Shown here: one piece after another, positions 50,892-60,479 of the stretch
Numbering within the stretch: the first letter of the stretch is position 1
Layout of the letters: every line of letters starts with the position of its first letter
From: Nitrososphaeraceae archaeon
GTDB lineage: Archaea; Thermoproteota; Nitrososphaeria; Nitrososphaerales; Nitrososphaeraceae
Length of the DNA stretch: 64,000 nt
Reading direction: 5' to 3'
Assembly: GCA_031316115.1 (NCBI GenBank)
Contig: JALDRC010000004.1
Coordinates: forward strand, 1-64,000
The notes under the pieces: generated by a model
What the model was told of the DNA's origin: nothing
Databases searched by the model: none
What the model saw: the letters and a program-made list of their open reading frames with translations, nothing else
Program-made: the position numbers and the translations under genes

Positions 50892-52142
50892 TCATATAGC
50901 AGCTATTAACAAATAAGAATTAAAAACAATTATTATTCCTACAAACAATAAGGCTAACAGGTTTGTAATCCTGCGATTTACGAATTCCCCCATCAAATTC
51001 CTATCTCTAGTAAAAATTATCAGTGGTATCATAGGCAGTGGAAGCATAATACTTAATATTACTTGACTGTATACTAGTATATTCAGCGGATCTATTCCTA
51101 AGAATATAGCTATTGTTGTTGGAATAACATTAATAAATCTTGTAACAAATCTTCTAAACCATACATTCACTTTTTTTCCAAGTAATCCTTCCATAATAAC
51201 TTGACCAGCAAGTGTACCTACAACCGATGATGCAATACCTGAAGAAAGAAGTGTAAAGACAAATACTATTCCAGATATTGTTCCAAATAAAGGTATTAAA
51301 GTTCTATAAGCTTCAGAGATCGAAGATACTGTAGAATGAGGGTAAAATGCCGCTGCAGCCATTATCAATATAGCTGCATTTACAAAACCGGCCATGGTTA
51401 ACAGTAGGATAATTTCTAGAAGATGATATTTTCTTAAACGCCTTTTTTCTAAAATTGACTTATTTTCCGATTTGTTCTTTGTGAGCCAAGAATGTAAAAA
51501 GAGTGCATGAGGCATAACAGTCGCCCCGATAATTCCTACTACAAGAAACAGAGAATTACTTGTTGTTAGTGATGGAACAAAAGAATGATACACAACCAGA
51601 TATGGATCAGGAGATACTACAAATAATTCGTAAATATATCCAAATCCTATAATCGAAACAAAAACTATGAAAAGTCTTTCGATTAGATGAAACTTGCGTT
51701 GTGTAGCCAAAGCTAAAATTAAAACTGTATCAACTGCCCCAATTATGGCAGCATAAATCATAGGAATTCCAAATAACAAATTAAGAGCAATAACGGTACC
51801 GAGGTACTCTGCTAAATCTGTAGCAGCAGAAGCTGCCTCTGCTCCTAGCCAATATGGTATGATAAAATATTTTGATGGAAATTTTTTCCTGATTAATTCG
51901 GGTAATGTAAACCCAGTTGAAATTCCAAGTTTGCCAGACAGATATTGAAGTAACATTGCCATTCCACTTGATAACCAAACTATCCAGAGAAGATCATAAT
52001 TGAAAGAGGATCCAGCTTGAATATCTGTTCCATAATTTCCTGGATCCATATAAGCCATACTAACTAATATAGCAGGTCCAGTATATCCCATGAACTGCAG
52101 TAATGATTTTTTTTTAATGGAAAAAAAATTTGAATTTGGCAA
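50892..52142 (-). CDS. mntH: NRAMP-family divalent metal transporter
   Basis: 416 residues from TTG 52142, 11 or so membrane helices. The two metal-binding motifs are present: DPGN in helix 1 (33-36, MDPGNYGTD) and A-x2-M-P-H in helix 6 (207-212, GATVMPHALFLHSWL). Conserved TDLAEYLGT and SSGIASSVVGTLAGQVIMEG are typical. It is expected to import Mn(II) or Fe(II) with protons. The P-type metal ATPase lies 2.3 kb downstream on the same strand; both sit inside the 198-bp inverted repeat. Confidence 0.94.
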   Translation of the reverse strand: MPNSNFFSIKKKSLLQFMGYTGPAILVSMAYMDPGNYGTDIQAGSSFNYDLLWIVWLSSGMAMLLQYLSGKLGISTGFTLPELIRKKFPSKYFIIPYWLGAEAASAATDLAEYLGTVIALNLLFGIPMIYAAIIGAVDTVLILALATQRKFHLIERLFIVFVSIIGFGYIYELFVVSPDPYLVVYHSFVPSLTTSNSLFLVVGIIGATVMPHALFLHSWLTKNKSENKSILEKRRLRKYHLLEIILLLTMAGFVNAAILIMAAAAFYPHSTVSSISEAYRTLIPLFGTISGIVFVFTLLSSGIASSVVGTLAGQVIMEGLLGKKVNVWFRRFVTRFINVIPTTIAIFLGIDPLNILVYSQVILSIMLPLPMIPLIIFTRDRNLMGEFVNRRITNLLALLFVGIIIVFNSYLLIAAI

Positions 52143-52299
52143 TATACGTAATAATACAAAATATTCTACTCTACTATATATTCATAATTTTATTTTAATT
52201 GATATTTCTTTCATGAAGAAATAAACTATTGTACAATCTTTTATAGTTAATCTGATTAGAATTAACTAATGTTTGTTATTTTTGATGTTTTTCATTTGA

Positions 52300-52660
52300 T
52301 CTTTTTGAATTGAATTTAATACCATACTCTTCAAATCCTTTTGAGGTACTTTGATTCAGTATTTCTCATACATTCTTTTTTGTTACATTTCCAGCTTGTA
52401 TATTACGAGGTTTTTTACTTATATCCTTGAAGACATTTGTTGAATACATTAGGAGCAGATTATTCTATTAGTATTATTTTTCTGATATCTATTACCCAGT
52501 ACTGATATCAGTTTTTGTATCTCAGGTCAATTCTTTTTCATGCATTGAATTGTATTTTGTTTGTAATTCTCTTTTGTATACCGTTATAGTTGAATTATTA
52601 GGAAGTGTTACCTATGTTGATAAATGGAATTATTACCTATGTTATCTAGTATAAAATATA
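52300..52660 (-). mobile_element. decayed IS481-like fragment
   Basis: The N-terminal third of the IS481-like element in reverse orientation, with the end GTTACCTATGTTGATAAATGG still comparable to the terminal repeat. It contains the second arm of the 198-bp inverted repeat. The integrase core is absent. The rest of 52143-53056 has no gene. Confidence 0.75.
52383..52580 (-). repeat. 198-bp perfect inverted repeat, arm 2
   Basis: Reverse complement of 46021-46218 with no mismatch. The arms are 6.16 kb apart and enclose the P-type ATPase and NRAMP genes and the miniature IS. Confidence 0.97.
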
Positions 52661-53023
52661 CTTGTAGGAGTATATTAGGCAGTTAGATAGCAAAATACAT
52701 TTTTTAGTAAATAAAAATGGATATGGCCTTTCCATTCTCTACTTTTATAACATCTTCAAAGACTCCAGATTTCTCTTTAAATTGATAGTCTTGATAACAT
52801 GATTATAAAAGAATTGTCAATGAAAACAAAACATATATAAAAAATAAACCCAAAACTCCTAATAAAAGTGATCATTACAATGAAGGAAGAAAACAAGAAA
52901 TGATCGAAAGATGAGATCTTCATTAATTATAGGAGGTTATTTTTGTAATAGTTTAAGCGTTATCTTAATATTTTTCAGTCATGGGAAAAATAATTTCCAC
53001 TTAATTCATTAACAATGTTTACC

Positions 53024-53035
53024 TTTATTTAAATA
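53024..53035 (+). promoter_or_regulatory. TATA box for 53057 gene
   Basis: TTTATTTAAATA lies 21-33 nt before the ATG at 53057. Confidence 0.5.
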
Positions 53036-53056
53036 AATGCTATAATATATCTACAT

Positions 53057-53737
53057 ATGTTAAAAAACGAAGATAATAAAGTAGAAAGTATGAATAACAT
53101 CTTAGTTCTTCGATCTAATGACATAGATTTTAACCAAGACTTAAGGAATTTTATGGAGTATTTGGTCAATGTAAAAGATGAATTGGATTTTAAAACCAAA
53201 ATGGGAATAACAGAATTATTGTTAGAAATTCAAGAAATTTATACAAAAATTGTCAATATAATTTCCCCTTTTGATGAATTAAACAATATCGATTTATTTA
53301 ATACAAAATTTAAGTATAGATATAATAACTTTTTAGGTGAATTTAAAAAAAATGGTATTGATATAGATTATCATTGTAATCAATTAAAAAAATTAGAAGA
53401 ATATATCCTTAAAAATAATAAAATTAACATCCAAAGAAAGAGAAATCTCTGGAATCGTATTTTTAATAAAGATTTTTACAGGAATCTGATCTATCTAAAA
53501 CAAGTCACCCATATTCTTACTAATTGGAATACCCATCACGCTATTATTCACAATCTATTTATTAAATTACCAGAACATCTATTTGATGAACTATCTAAAG
53601 TTGATTCTGTACTTCAAAAAGGAAATATAAATTCTGCATACATACAATTAAAAATAACAATGGAATTGAATAGACATAGATTAGATGATATCAAAAATTT
53701 GTTACGTGCTATAGAGGATATGCTATATAAATTATAA
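53057..53737 (+). CDS. hypothetical helical protein
   Basis: 226 residues, no signal peptide, mostly alpha-helical and charged (KTKMGITELLLEIQEIYTKI, LKKLEEYILKNNKINIQRKR). A coiled-coil tendency is seen around residues 95-125 and 195-226. I recognise no domain. It has a clear TATA box and an ATG start. No neighbouring gene is close enough to form an operon. Confidence 0.65.
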   Translation: MLKNEDNKVESMNNILVLRSNDIDFNQDLRNFMEYLVNVKDELDFKTKMGITELLLEIQEIYTKIVNIISPFDELNNIDLFNTKFKYRYNNFLGEFKKNGIDIDYHCNQLKKLEEYILKNNKINIQRKRNLWNRIFNKDFYRNLIYLKQVTHILTNWNTHHAIIHNLFIKLPEHLFDELSKVDSVLQKGNINSAYIQLKITMELNRHRLDDIKNLLRAIEDMLYKL

Positions 53738-53891
53738 TTTAAACAAACAAAGTTTAACATAATATAATCCCTAGTTTTAATGGTAGAGATAATGTAACTA
53801 GAAAATATTATATTGACTGAACACGAGCATATACAACAGTATAATCTATTATTATCAATAAAATGATTAAAAAAAGGTTTGGGATTTAAAG

Positions 53892-54107
53892 TTAAATTTT
53901 ATACTTGAATGCCTCTTTTATATCCAATGTAAGAAAAACTTCACTTCCGTTGTAAAAATCAATGTATGTTGACGGAATTTTTAACATTTTTCTTCCTTGA
54001 ATAGTCATGTTGGAACCATCTACTGCAATTATATTTCCCAAATCATTTCCATCTTTTGTTCTAACTCCTTTACGGACCAAACGATCCAAGTCATGAATTG
54101 TCGACAT
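53892..54107 (-). CDS. PRC-barrel-like small protein A
   Basis: 71 residues. VRKGVRTKDGNDLGNIIAVD followed by MTIQGRKMLKIPSTYIDFY: the 'G-x-x-V-x-[ST]-x-DG-x-x-[LI]-G-x-[VI]' opening of PRC-barrel/DUF2171 domains, which are small beta-barrels used in RNA processing and membrane complexes. A second copy lies 288 nt upstream on the same strand (54395) and a third at 58195. Function unknown. Confidence 0.8.
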   Translation of the reverse strand: MSTIHDLDRLVRKGVRTKDGNDLGNIIAVDGSNMTIQGRKMLKIPSTYIDFYNGSEVFLTLDIKEAFKYKI

Positions 54108-54394
54108 TTTTATTCATAATAAGTAACTCAATAAAAGAATATAAGCATTAGTTAACTTTGTTAACATCTTTTTATACTTGTTCTATTTAATTACTAAATA
54201 ATATTCAACGAATACTTCAGTTTTGGATATATATACTATTTTAATATCACTTATTTATTAGTTTGAGAAGAAAATTAATATTATTTAAATTTAAAATGAT
54301 TCCAGTAAATTCATCTTAATTTGTAAAAAATATTTATTCATATCAAGGGTTATAATCAGCATATATATGTCTGTATCTTAAAATAGAGTTAGAT

Positions 54395-54613
54395 TTAAAA
54401 GGTTTTATACTTAGTTACCTCATCATAAGATATATTTAAAAGAACTTCACTTCCGTTAAAAAAGTCTATGAACTTGATAGGTATTTTATAAATCCGTATT
54501 CCCTGTACAGTGATATGTGTTTCATCAGTTGCTAACATATCACCTAGATCACTTCCATCTTTTGTTCTAACTCCTTTACGGACTAGCCGTCCTAAATTAT
54601 GTACAGTTTCCAT
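54395..54613 (-). CDS. PRC-barrel-like small protein B
   Basis: 72 residues. It shares LVRKGVRTKDGSDLGDMLAT, YKIPIKFIDFFNGSEV and the overall length with the gene at 53892-54107, so the two arose by tandem duplication. The strongest conserved segment is VRKGVRTKDG-DLG. Own start ATG with an AT-rich promoter region; the 287-nt gap argues for separate transcription. Confidence 0.8.
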   Translation of the reverse strand: METVHNLGRLVRKGVRTKDGSDLGDMLATDETHITVQGIRIYKIPIKFIDFFNGSEVLLNISYDEVTKYKTF

Positions 54614-54718
54614 TTTTGTATTTAATCTTAGTTATATATTATTAATATATAATTATTAGTAAACCTAGTTAACTAAACTTGTAAAGAGAAAAAACTCATT
54701 TATAGTTGATGAGAGTAG

Positions 54719-55500
54719 GGTTCTGTTAAGCATTAAGATCTCTATTCATATGAGAACTAATAAAACATTCTAATTTTTAGCCATATATTATTTGTATTTA
54801 TAATTTTCTGATCTATATAAGACATACACAACTAAAATATTAGATCTTTTGCATAATTAGTAACAATGTAAAATATTATATTTTTCACCTTGTTCAATCA
54901 TAAAAATCTACATTCAATATCCAATAATTTTAATTTTTATATTTATTTTTGTAATATTTTTATCGATTTATCACTACAAAATATCTATTAATGCTCTTTA
55001 AGTACACAAATGAAGTTACACATATGCAGGGAATTCTCTTTTATGACTTATATCATTTCAAATTTACAAAAGAATAATGATAATTGATTTTATTGCATAT
55101 GGAATTATGATTCAAATAGGAAATCGATATTTTTGATTTTGTAAAGATATTACCAAAACATAGTTCTATCTTGGGATCCTATATCACAGAGGAGAGGAGC
55201 ATTATAGTGGGATTAAAATTTAGACCGCTTGTATCAAAGATTAAAACACACAATTTACACGTATGAGGGTACCAAGATGATGAAATATATAATATGATTT
55301 AATTAGAATACTATTTTCATTCCACATTCCGGAAAAGTCTAATAGAATGAGTAAACAAGTTTTTGAAAGAATGAATAAAATATTTTGATGATTACTATCA
55401 ATGTAAGTAAACGAAAAAGAATGCATTCTATTTCATAGACATATCTGGATACAATTATTTTTATCTTATGATAGCTATACTAGCAAATAAGAGCAATTAG
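54719..55500 (+). mobile_element. decayed IS6-like element
   Basis: The left end GGTTCTGTTAAGCATTAAG is followed by a matching leader (TAATAAAACATTCTAATTTTT). Transposase pieces such as IMIQIGNRYF, HSSILGSYIT and EKSNRMSKQVFERMNKIF can be recognised, heavily broken. The right end is not clear. Confidence 0.7.
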
Positions 55501-55582
55501 TTGTATGAGTTACATAGTAATCTTATATTATGGACAATCGTACTTGACTATCAACTACTATACAGGTTAAAAATCTTAATTA

Positions 55583-56401
55583 TCATGAATTGTTAATAAT
55601 TTTTAGGTCTTTCTGAATGATAAAATACTCTTTTGAAACGTTATCTACCACATCATATTCTAAATAATAGTTTCCTGGAGATAAAGGAGAAAAAAGTTCT
55701 ATAGATATTGGTAAGTATAATTCTGTTATTTTATTGTAAGATTTAACAATGGCACTATGTACATCTTCAATACTTGGTATCTCATTGCCTTTTTCATCTG
55801 ATAGGGTTATTGTTGTGGTGATATTGGTTAAATACATATTATTTCCAAATTCATCTTTAATTGCTTTATGTTTGAATCCTATTGGCTCTATATAGAGATA
55901 AATAGGATCTCCTGCAACAAATTCATGAGAATGTTTTTTAAATATTCCATAACCTAAGGTTGAATTCGGTTCTACAAATGTATTAAAACTGGACTGAAAA
56001 GATAATTTATCCCAGTGGGATAAATAATACTCCCGTAACGACTGAAATGATGTTAGGTTTTGAGTTGTACTGTTATTATCACTATTTTGAAAAGACATGT
56101 TCATGGGAAGTGAAGATGATGTTTTATCTTTTATTTCTGTTTTAATAGTATTTTCAATAAAAGGAACATCTTGCTGAAGAGTTTGGGCTTCAACGTTAGT
56201 TTCATTACTATCTGTTACTGAAGTATCGCTTTCGTATAATGCAGATGGAGGAACTTTTGATAGGGATTCTGAAAACAAATTATTTGAAGATGAAAGATTT
56301 TGATTTTTTGAGAAAGTTCCGTAACTGCTATTATATGGATTTAACAGAAAGATCGAAAATAACATAATAATCAAAACAAATATTATTTTTGATGAAAACA
56401 T
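55583..56401 (-). CDS. exported protein, unknown
   Basis: 272 residues. A signal peptide or anchor (IIFVLIIMLFSIFLL) is followed by a long Ser/Asn/Thr-rich linker (residues about 25-120). Then comes a beta-sandwich-like domain: FVAGDPIYLYIEPIGFKHKA, NITTTITLSDEKGNEIP and SPLSPGNYYLEYDVVD. The last part resembles exported thaumarchaeal proteins with an Ig-like end domain. Function unknown. Monocistronic. Confidence 0.7.
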   Translation of the reverse strand: MFSSKIIFVLIIMLFSIFLLNPYNSSYGTFSKNQNLSSSNNLFSESLSKVPPSALYESDTSVTDSNETNVEAQTLQQDVPFIENTIKTEIKDKTSSSLPMNMSFQNSDNNSTTQNLTSFQSLREYYLSHWDKLSFQSSFNTFVEPNSTLGYGIFKKHSHEFVAGDPIYLYIEPIGFKHKAIKDEFGNNMYLTNITTTITLSDEKGNEIPSIEDVHSAIVKSYNKITELYLPISIELFSPLSPGNYYLEYDVVDNVSKEYFIIQKDLKIINNS

Positions 56402-56602
56402 ACTTTTGGTTTACAGATGGCCAATAATAAATTTTTTGATTTATCTTTTTGGGTTTAGTTTTGGATATTTAATATAAAATAAGAAAAAATCAAGTCATGT
56501 TTGCAAACTATATTGAAATAGATTCAAACAAATAATTGTGCAAGTGATTTTCATCTCATTGAACCTTTTTCTAATATTTGGTTGATTTCTCTCTCCACAT
56601 GC

Positions 56603-56773
56603 CTAATCAATTCCTAAATATTTTCCAACCAAAAAATATGCTCTCATACATAAGCGATAGTTTTTCCAATCTATTTTATAATAAATTTTTTTAATCTCTG
56701 CACCATACTCGAATTTAAATTTGTTATACTTATTTTGGATTAGTTTAAACTCTTCTAGATTTATTTCAAATAT
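56603..56773 (-). pseudogene. decayed coding fragment, unknown
   Basis: A 56-codon open frame without a start: LEEFKLIQNKYNKFKFEYGA then YYKIDWKNYRLCMRAYFLVG to a stop. Its composition is clearly protein-like but the family is not recognised. It is the only readable piece in 56402-57278; a hydrophobic plus-strand frame at 56891-57106 is not convincing. Confidence 0.3.
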
Positions 56774-57278
56774 CTAGATTTTTTTCTACTATTTTATGGA
56801 GTTTGCCAATAAACCTTAGGTATCTACTTATCACTCGAAATCTTTAATATTATATGTCATCTTATCGCTAAAAATCATATCTCTAGTTATATGGATGGCA
56901 TCATAAATATTATTTGGTGGATCTCTTATCTTCCTTGGGTAATTTTCAACTCAGCAAATTTTTATTTTTTATTGGAGATGCTTCTGTTACTTCTCTTACA
57001 GATATGTTACTTAATATTCCTTCTTCCCAAAGTTATATCCTTTTCTCAATTTCTATTCAAGGTAAGAAATACAAAGGATAGTCAAGTAACCAAGATATGT
57101 TTATAATTTTTCAAAATAAAGATAAACAGTTAATTTTCAGTTCTATTATATCCATAATTTTTTGACTCAATTCAAATCTAATTTTGATTCAATTTTTTTG
57201 GATATATCAATAATAAAGGAAAGGAGAAAATTGATTAAGGAACAATTGTTGTTTCTGACAAATAAATAAATAAATAAA

Positions 57279-57923
57279 TTATTCAATTTGTCCTCTAATT
57301 TCACCATCTGCATATGATTCAGAATGAACATTGACATATGCATCGCCATTATTCATCAAAGTTATTAGATCAGATATTTGTTTTCCCTCTAATTGTCCTT
57401 TCAAATCTAAATTATCTATTGTTCCGCTGATCATTAAAGAACTTTGTGTATTTCCATTAATCGTAATTGAACTAGAATCAATCTGCGACATCTTTTCCAT
57501 AATTCCATGTTGAAAGATTGAAGTATTACCCAGGTTAAAGATATTGTTCTCCTTAGGTTTATACAAGTTTACTAATACATCTCCATTTTGTCCTTTTTTA
57601 CCCTGATGTATATGAATCCCTGTTACGTTAGGAACGTCTAAAACATTCACTTGATAATGTAATATGTTTTTATCTTTGAGGAGCTCAAAAGATGCTGATC
57701 CGATAGCATTTGTTATAACTGGTGGAACTTGTTCATTTCCATTCAACGTGACGGTAAATTTCGAGTTTGACATACTATTAGTGGTATTATCTAAATTTGT
57801 AGTATTTTGATCCTGGCCATATGCGAAATTATTTCTTTCTGTTTGTAAAAGTGTTAATATTGTCATACCGATTAAAAAAATTATCCCGCCCATAGCAAGT
57901 AAATTTATTTGACTTTTAAGCAT
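57279..57923 (-). CDS. exported CHRD-domain protein
   Basis: 214 residues. An N-terminal signal anchor (about residues 8-26) ending near AYGQ, then a CHRD domain: GNEQVPPV at 62-69, LHYQVNVLDVPNVTGIHIHQ (H104, H106), GDVLVNLY and the closing YADGEIRGQIE. CHRD domains are secreted beta-rich modules of unknown biochemical role, abundant in Thaumarchaeota. The gene starts at ATG 57923 with a TATA box 20-31 nt upstream. Confidence 0.93.
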   Translation of the reverse strand: MLKSQINLLAMGGIIFLIGMTILTLLQTERNNFAYGQDQNTTNLDNTTNSMSNSKFTVTLNGNEQVPPVITNAIGSASFELLKDKNILHYQVNVLDVPNVTGIHIHQGKKGQNGDVLVNLYKPKENNIFNLGNTSIFQHGIMEKMSQIDSSSITINGNTQSSLMISGTIDNLDLKGQLEGKQISDLITLMNNGDAYVNVHSESYADGEIRGQIE

Positions 57924-57943
57924 ATGTACATATTTTTAAGATA

Positions 57944-57954
57944 ATATATTTAAA
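57944..57954 (-). promoter_or_regulatory. TATA box for CHRD gene
   Basis: On the reverse strand TTTAAATATAT lies 21-31 nt upstream of the ATG at 57923, fitting a leaderless mRNA. Confidence 0.5.
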
Positions 57955-58194
57955 CATTAGTTAATCTTGTTAAATCATTTCTATAAGAGTTATTACATAA
58001 TTTGAAATGCTTTAGATTTTAAATATTTTAATATGTTATTTTTTGAAGAAACTATAAATTGTAGAAGAATTAATGAGTATTGTTACCTATAAGGAATTAT
58101 GCAAGAACCAATAAATTCCACTTTTGATTATAGATTAACGATGTTAACTAATGGTTATATATTATTTTATTTTTTGTTATTACTGCAAATAAAA

Positions 58195-58419
58195 ATGTAT
58201 GTAACACATACCGGAAATAATTTAGTTCACATGAGTGTTAGAACAAAAGATGGAAGTGATTTAGGAAAAGTCATTGCTGTAGATAATAGGGATATTACTG
58301 TAGGAGGGAAAAAAACATTCAAATTTCCAATCGAGTTGATTGAACAGTTTAAAAAAAATAACGTTTTCGTAAACATAAACACTAATGAAATATACAGATT
58401 TAAAATTCCTAAAAACTAA
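58195..58419 (+). CDS. PRC-barrel-like small protein C
   Basis: 74 residues from ATG 58195. The frame is open upstream to ATG 58099, but that would add 32 unrelated residues, and the two paralogues are 71-72 long. It shares V-MSVRTKDGSDLGKVIAVD and FKFPIELIEQF with the genes at 53892 and 54395. It is the third member of the local family, on the opposite strand. Confidence 0.75.
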   Translation: MYVTHTGNNLVHMSVRTKDGSDLGKVIAVDNRDITVGGKKTFKFPIELIEQFKKNNVFVNINTNEIYRFKIPKN

Positions 58420-58470
58420 TCTATTTTTATTTTAAGTGAACAGAAGAAGTACCCGCATTAGGCATGATAA

Positions 58471-58632
58471 TATAGATTTTTTCCTAATTATAGAAAACAG
58501 ATTAAAAGAGTATACAACAAGATTCTCGATAATCAAAGAAACAAAGATGAGAATATTGTAATAGCAATAAAAATGTTATTTGATGAATACATAACATCTA
58601 AACAATACGAATGCAAAGAACGAGAGAATTGA
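58471..58632 (+). pseudogene. decayed helical coding fragment
   Basis: A 53-codon open frame with no start codon: QIKRVYNKILDNQRNKDENI, VIAIKMLFDEYITSKQYECK to TGA. It is charged and helical with no family recognised. It lies between the PRC-like gene and the zinc-ribbon gene; the rest of 58633-58941 shows nothing. Confidence 0.25.
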
Positions 58633-58941
58633 CCTTCAGATGTATAGTATACAATGTTCAAAGGATGTTAATTTTATTATTATTCAATGGTTAAGTCGTG
58701 TATATTAGTTGATTTAAAATAATAAGAATTTATTAAAATATATGTATATTTATTGATAAATTGATTCGATAAATTTGTCAAATATTTTTAGGAAGCAAAT
58801 AAATGATTTATTAGCTTTTGAAATCCTGACACAAGTGTTTATTGTTCTTCCAAATAAAATAGTGAGTTTTAATGAATGTTACTGTCTTTGCTATTAACTT
58901 AGTTCACCCAAGTATATATGATTCTGTTGACAATAAACAAT

Positions 58942-59148
58942 ATGTCACTTAATACCTCGAGTCTACAAGTCGTAGAAAAGAAACCAAATCTAGGAAGAGG
59001 TATATACTATAAAAAAAGTGATTGTAAATTTCTGTTATGCGGATCTTGTTTTTGGTGTACTACTCTTTTATATGATGAGCATAACACTAATATTAAAATA
59101 TGTCCAATGTGTAAGAGAAAAAAATTATATAGAACAAAAATATTTTGA
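58942..59148 (+). CDS. small zinc-ribbon protein
   Basis: 68 residues from ATG 58942 (the frame also opens at ATG 58918, preceded by a TATA-like stretch). The Cys pattern is CKFLLCGSCFWCTTLLY then ICPMCKRKK: two or three CxxC knuckles of a zinc ribbon. The lengths and N-terminal segment VVEKKPNLGRGIYYKKSDCK suggest a real small protein. Function unknown. Confidence 0.6.
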   Translation: MSLNTSSLQVVEKKPNLGRGIYYKKSDCKFLLCGSCFWCTTLLYDEHNTNIKICPMCKRKKLYRTKIF

Positions 59149-59550
59149 AACTTATTTTTTATATTTAAGGTTAAATAATTCAAAAGTATCTAATGTATTG
59201 TATAATAATTGTAACTAGAACGATATTTGTGAAAAATAGCATAAGATTTAGGTCTGTGATTGCTGTATTACTAAATATCTAATAATATTATTCTGTTTAT
59301 TCCATTCAAATAATTTATTAAAAAATCTATAGTTTACTTGCATGTAGGATCTACATTCTAATTTTCATAAATATTGAATTAATTTGAAATTCATAGATAT
59401 TAATAAATTTAATAAATACAATAAGATAGAATAAAGACATTAGTTCACGATACTTTCTATCTAAGGACTTAATTAAATTGATTTATATTAAATCGAAAAC
59501 AATTAACTTGGTTCACACATGCTAATAAATGAGTTTAAAATAGTTCTGAT
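59149..59550. other. intergenic, nothing recognised
   Basis: 402 bp upstream of the two-gene unit at 59551-60329. AT-rich, probably holding its promoter; no other feature. Confidence 0.4.
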
Positions 59551-60081
59551 ATGACTACATATAAAAATCATAATAGCAAAAATTTGAATTCAAATGAAAC
59601 AAAAGATATCATTCAAAAAAAACAGGAAGATAACTTGAACTCGGATACAATACTTTCTTTTTGGAATAAAAATAAAGTATCAAGTTACTTTTCTGGATAT
59701 GAATCTATAATGAACCTGTCAAGAGAAACCATAGATAAGGAATTTAGATTACAATCAAGTATTAATAACATATTTAGACAATTATTTTCTAATATACTAA
59801 AAAATTATCTTACTGATAATAAAGGGACAAATAATGAACGATTTAATGAGAAATACTATGATATGATTAAACGACAAACTGATAATAGTGTTTATTTGGC
59901 TAAAACTATTTCCGATATTATTGTAGAAAGAATACAATTATTTAATAAAGTATCTGAATTTTCCTTTAATCATTACATAGATATGTTTCAAAAATATGTT
60001 CAATACCTAAATAATATCAATCAGAATACCCTATCTAATAATTTTTTATATCCTACTTACCAAAGGAGTGATACCATCTAG
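59551..60081 (+). CDS. hypothetical helical protein, operon gene 1
   Basis: 176 residues. A disordered Asn/Lys-rich start (1-32) is followed by an all-helical part: TILSFWNKNKVSSYFSGYES, TIDKEFRLQSSINNIFRQLF, SVYLAKTISDIIVERIQLFN, then MFQKYVQYLNNINQN. The pattern of amphipathic helices recalls phasin-type proteins that coat polyhydroxyalkanoate granules, but this is only a resemblance. Its stop is 2 nt before the start of the next gene, so the two are certainly co-transcribed. Confidence 0.65.
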   Translation: MTTYKNHNSKNLNSNETKDIIQKKQEDNLNSDTILSFWNKNKVSSYFSGYESIMNLSRETIDKEFRLQSSINNIFRQLFSNILKNYLTDNKGTNNERFNEKYYDMIKRQTDNSVYLAKTISDIIVERIQLFNKVSEFSFNHYIDMFQKYVQYLNNINQNTLSNNFLYPTYQRSDTI

Positions 60082-60083
60082 AA

Positions 60084-60329
60084 ATGAATATTGCGGCTAC
60101 TGAAGTACCAGTACAAGTACTTGCTAAAGTTTGCGGTTGCAACAATTATTATAGAAAAGTAATATATTCATTTGTAGATCAATATCATAGTTTATGTGTA
60201 GATAAACTAGATATTTTGTCAGCGCAACTAAACGCATGCAAGATCCTGTTATCCAATACTAATGATATTAATGATAAAAAAATAATCCAAAATGAAATTC
60301 ATCATCTGGAGAAGTTTATCTCAAAGTAA
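60084..60329 (+). CDS. hypothetical protein, operon gene 2
   Basis: 81 residues. Opens MNIAATEVPVQVLAKVCGCN with a C-G-C pair, then helices including VDQYHSLCVDKLDILSAQLN and KIIQNEIHHLEKFIS. It begins 2 nt after the stop of the 59551 gene; a GGAGTGATACC stretch 20-30 nt upstream may act as ribosome binding site. No family is recognised. Probably a partner of the upstream helical protein. Confidence 0.6.
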   Translation: MNIAATEVPVQVLAKVCGCNNYYRKVIYSFVDQYHSLCVDKLDILSAQLNACKILLSNTNDINDKKIIQNEIHHLEKFISK

Positions 60330-60479
60330 GAAGTTAAGTCATGTTAAATTTAATTATTTTGTTGGTAATTAAAGTAGTATAAATGTGTATATCATATATG
60401 CTATCAGATATATAATTTACCAAATATTTTTAACATTCTAAATTGTATAAATGATTTTTTCTACTTATCTTTGGAGATT

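Noticed and set aside
56891-57106. 71-codon hydrophobic plus-strand frame
   Set aside because: Antisense to a decayed minus-strand fragment and T-rich, so hydrophobicity is expected by chance.
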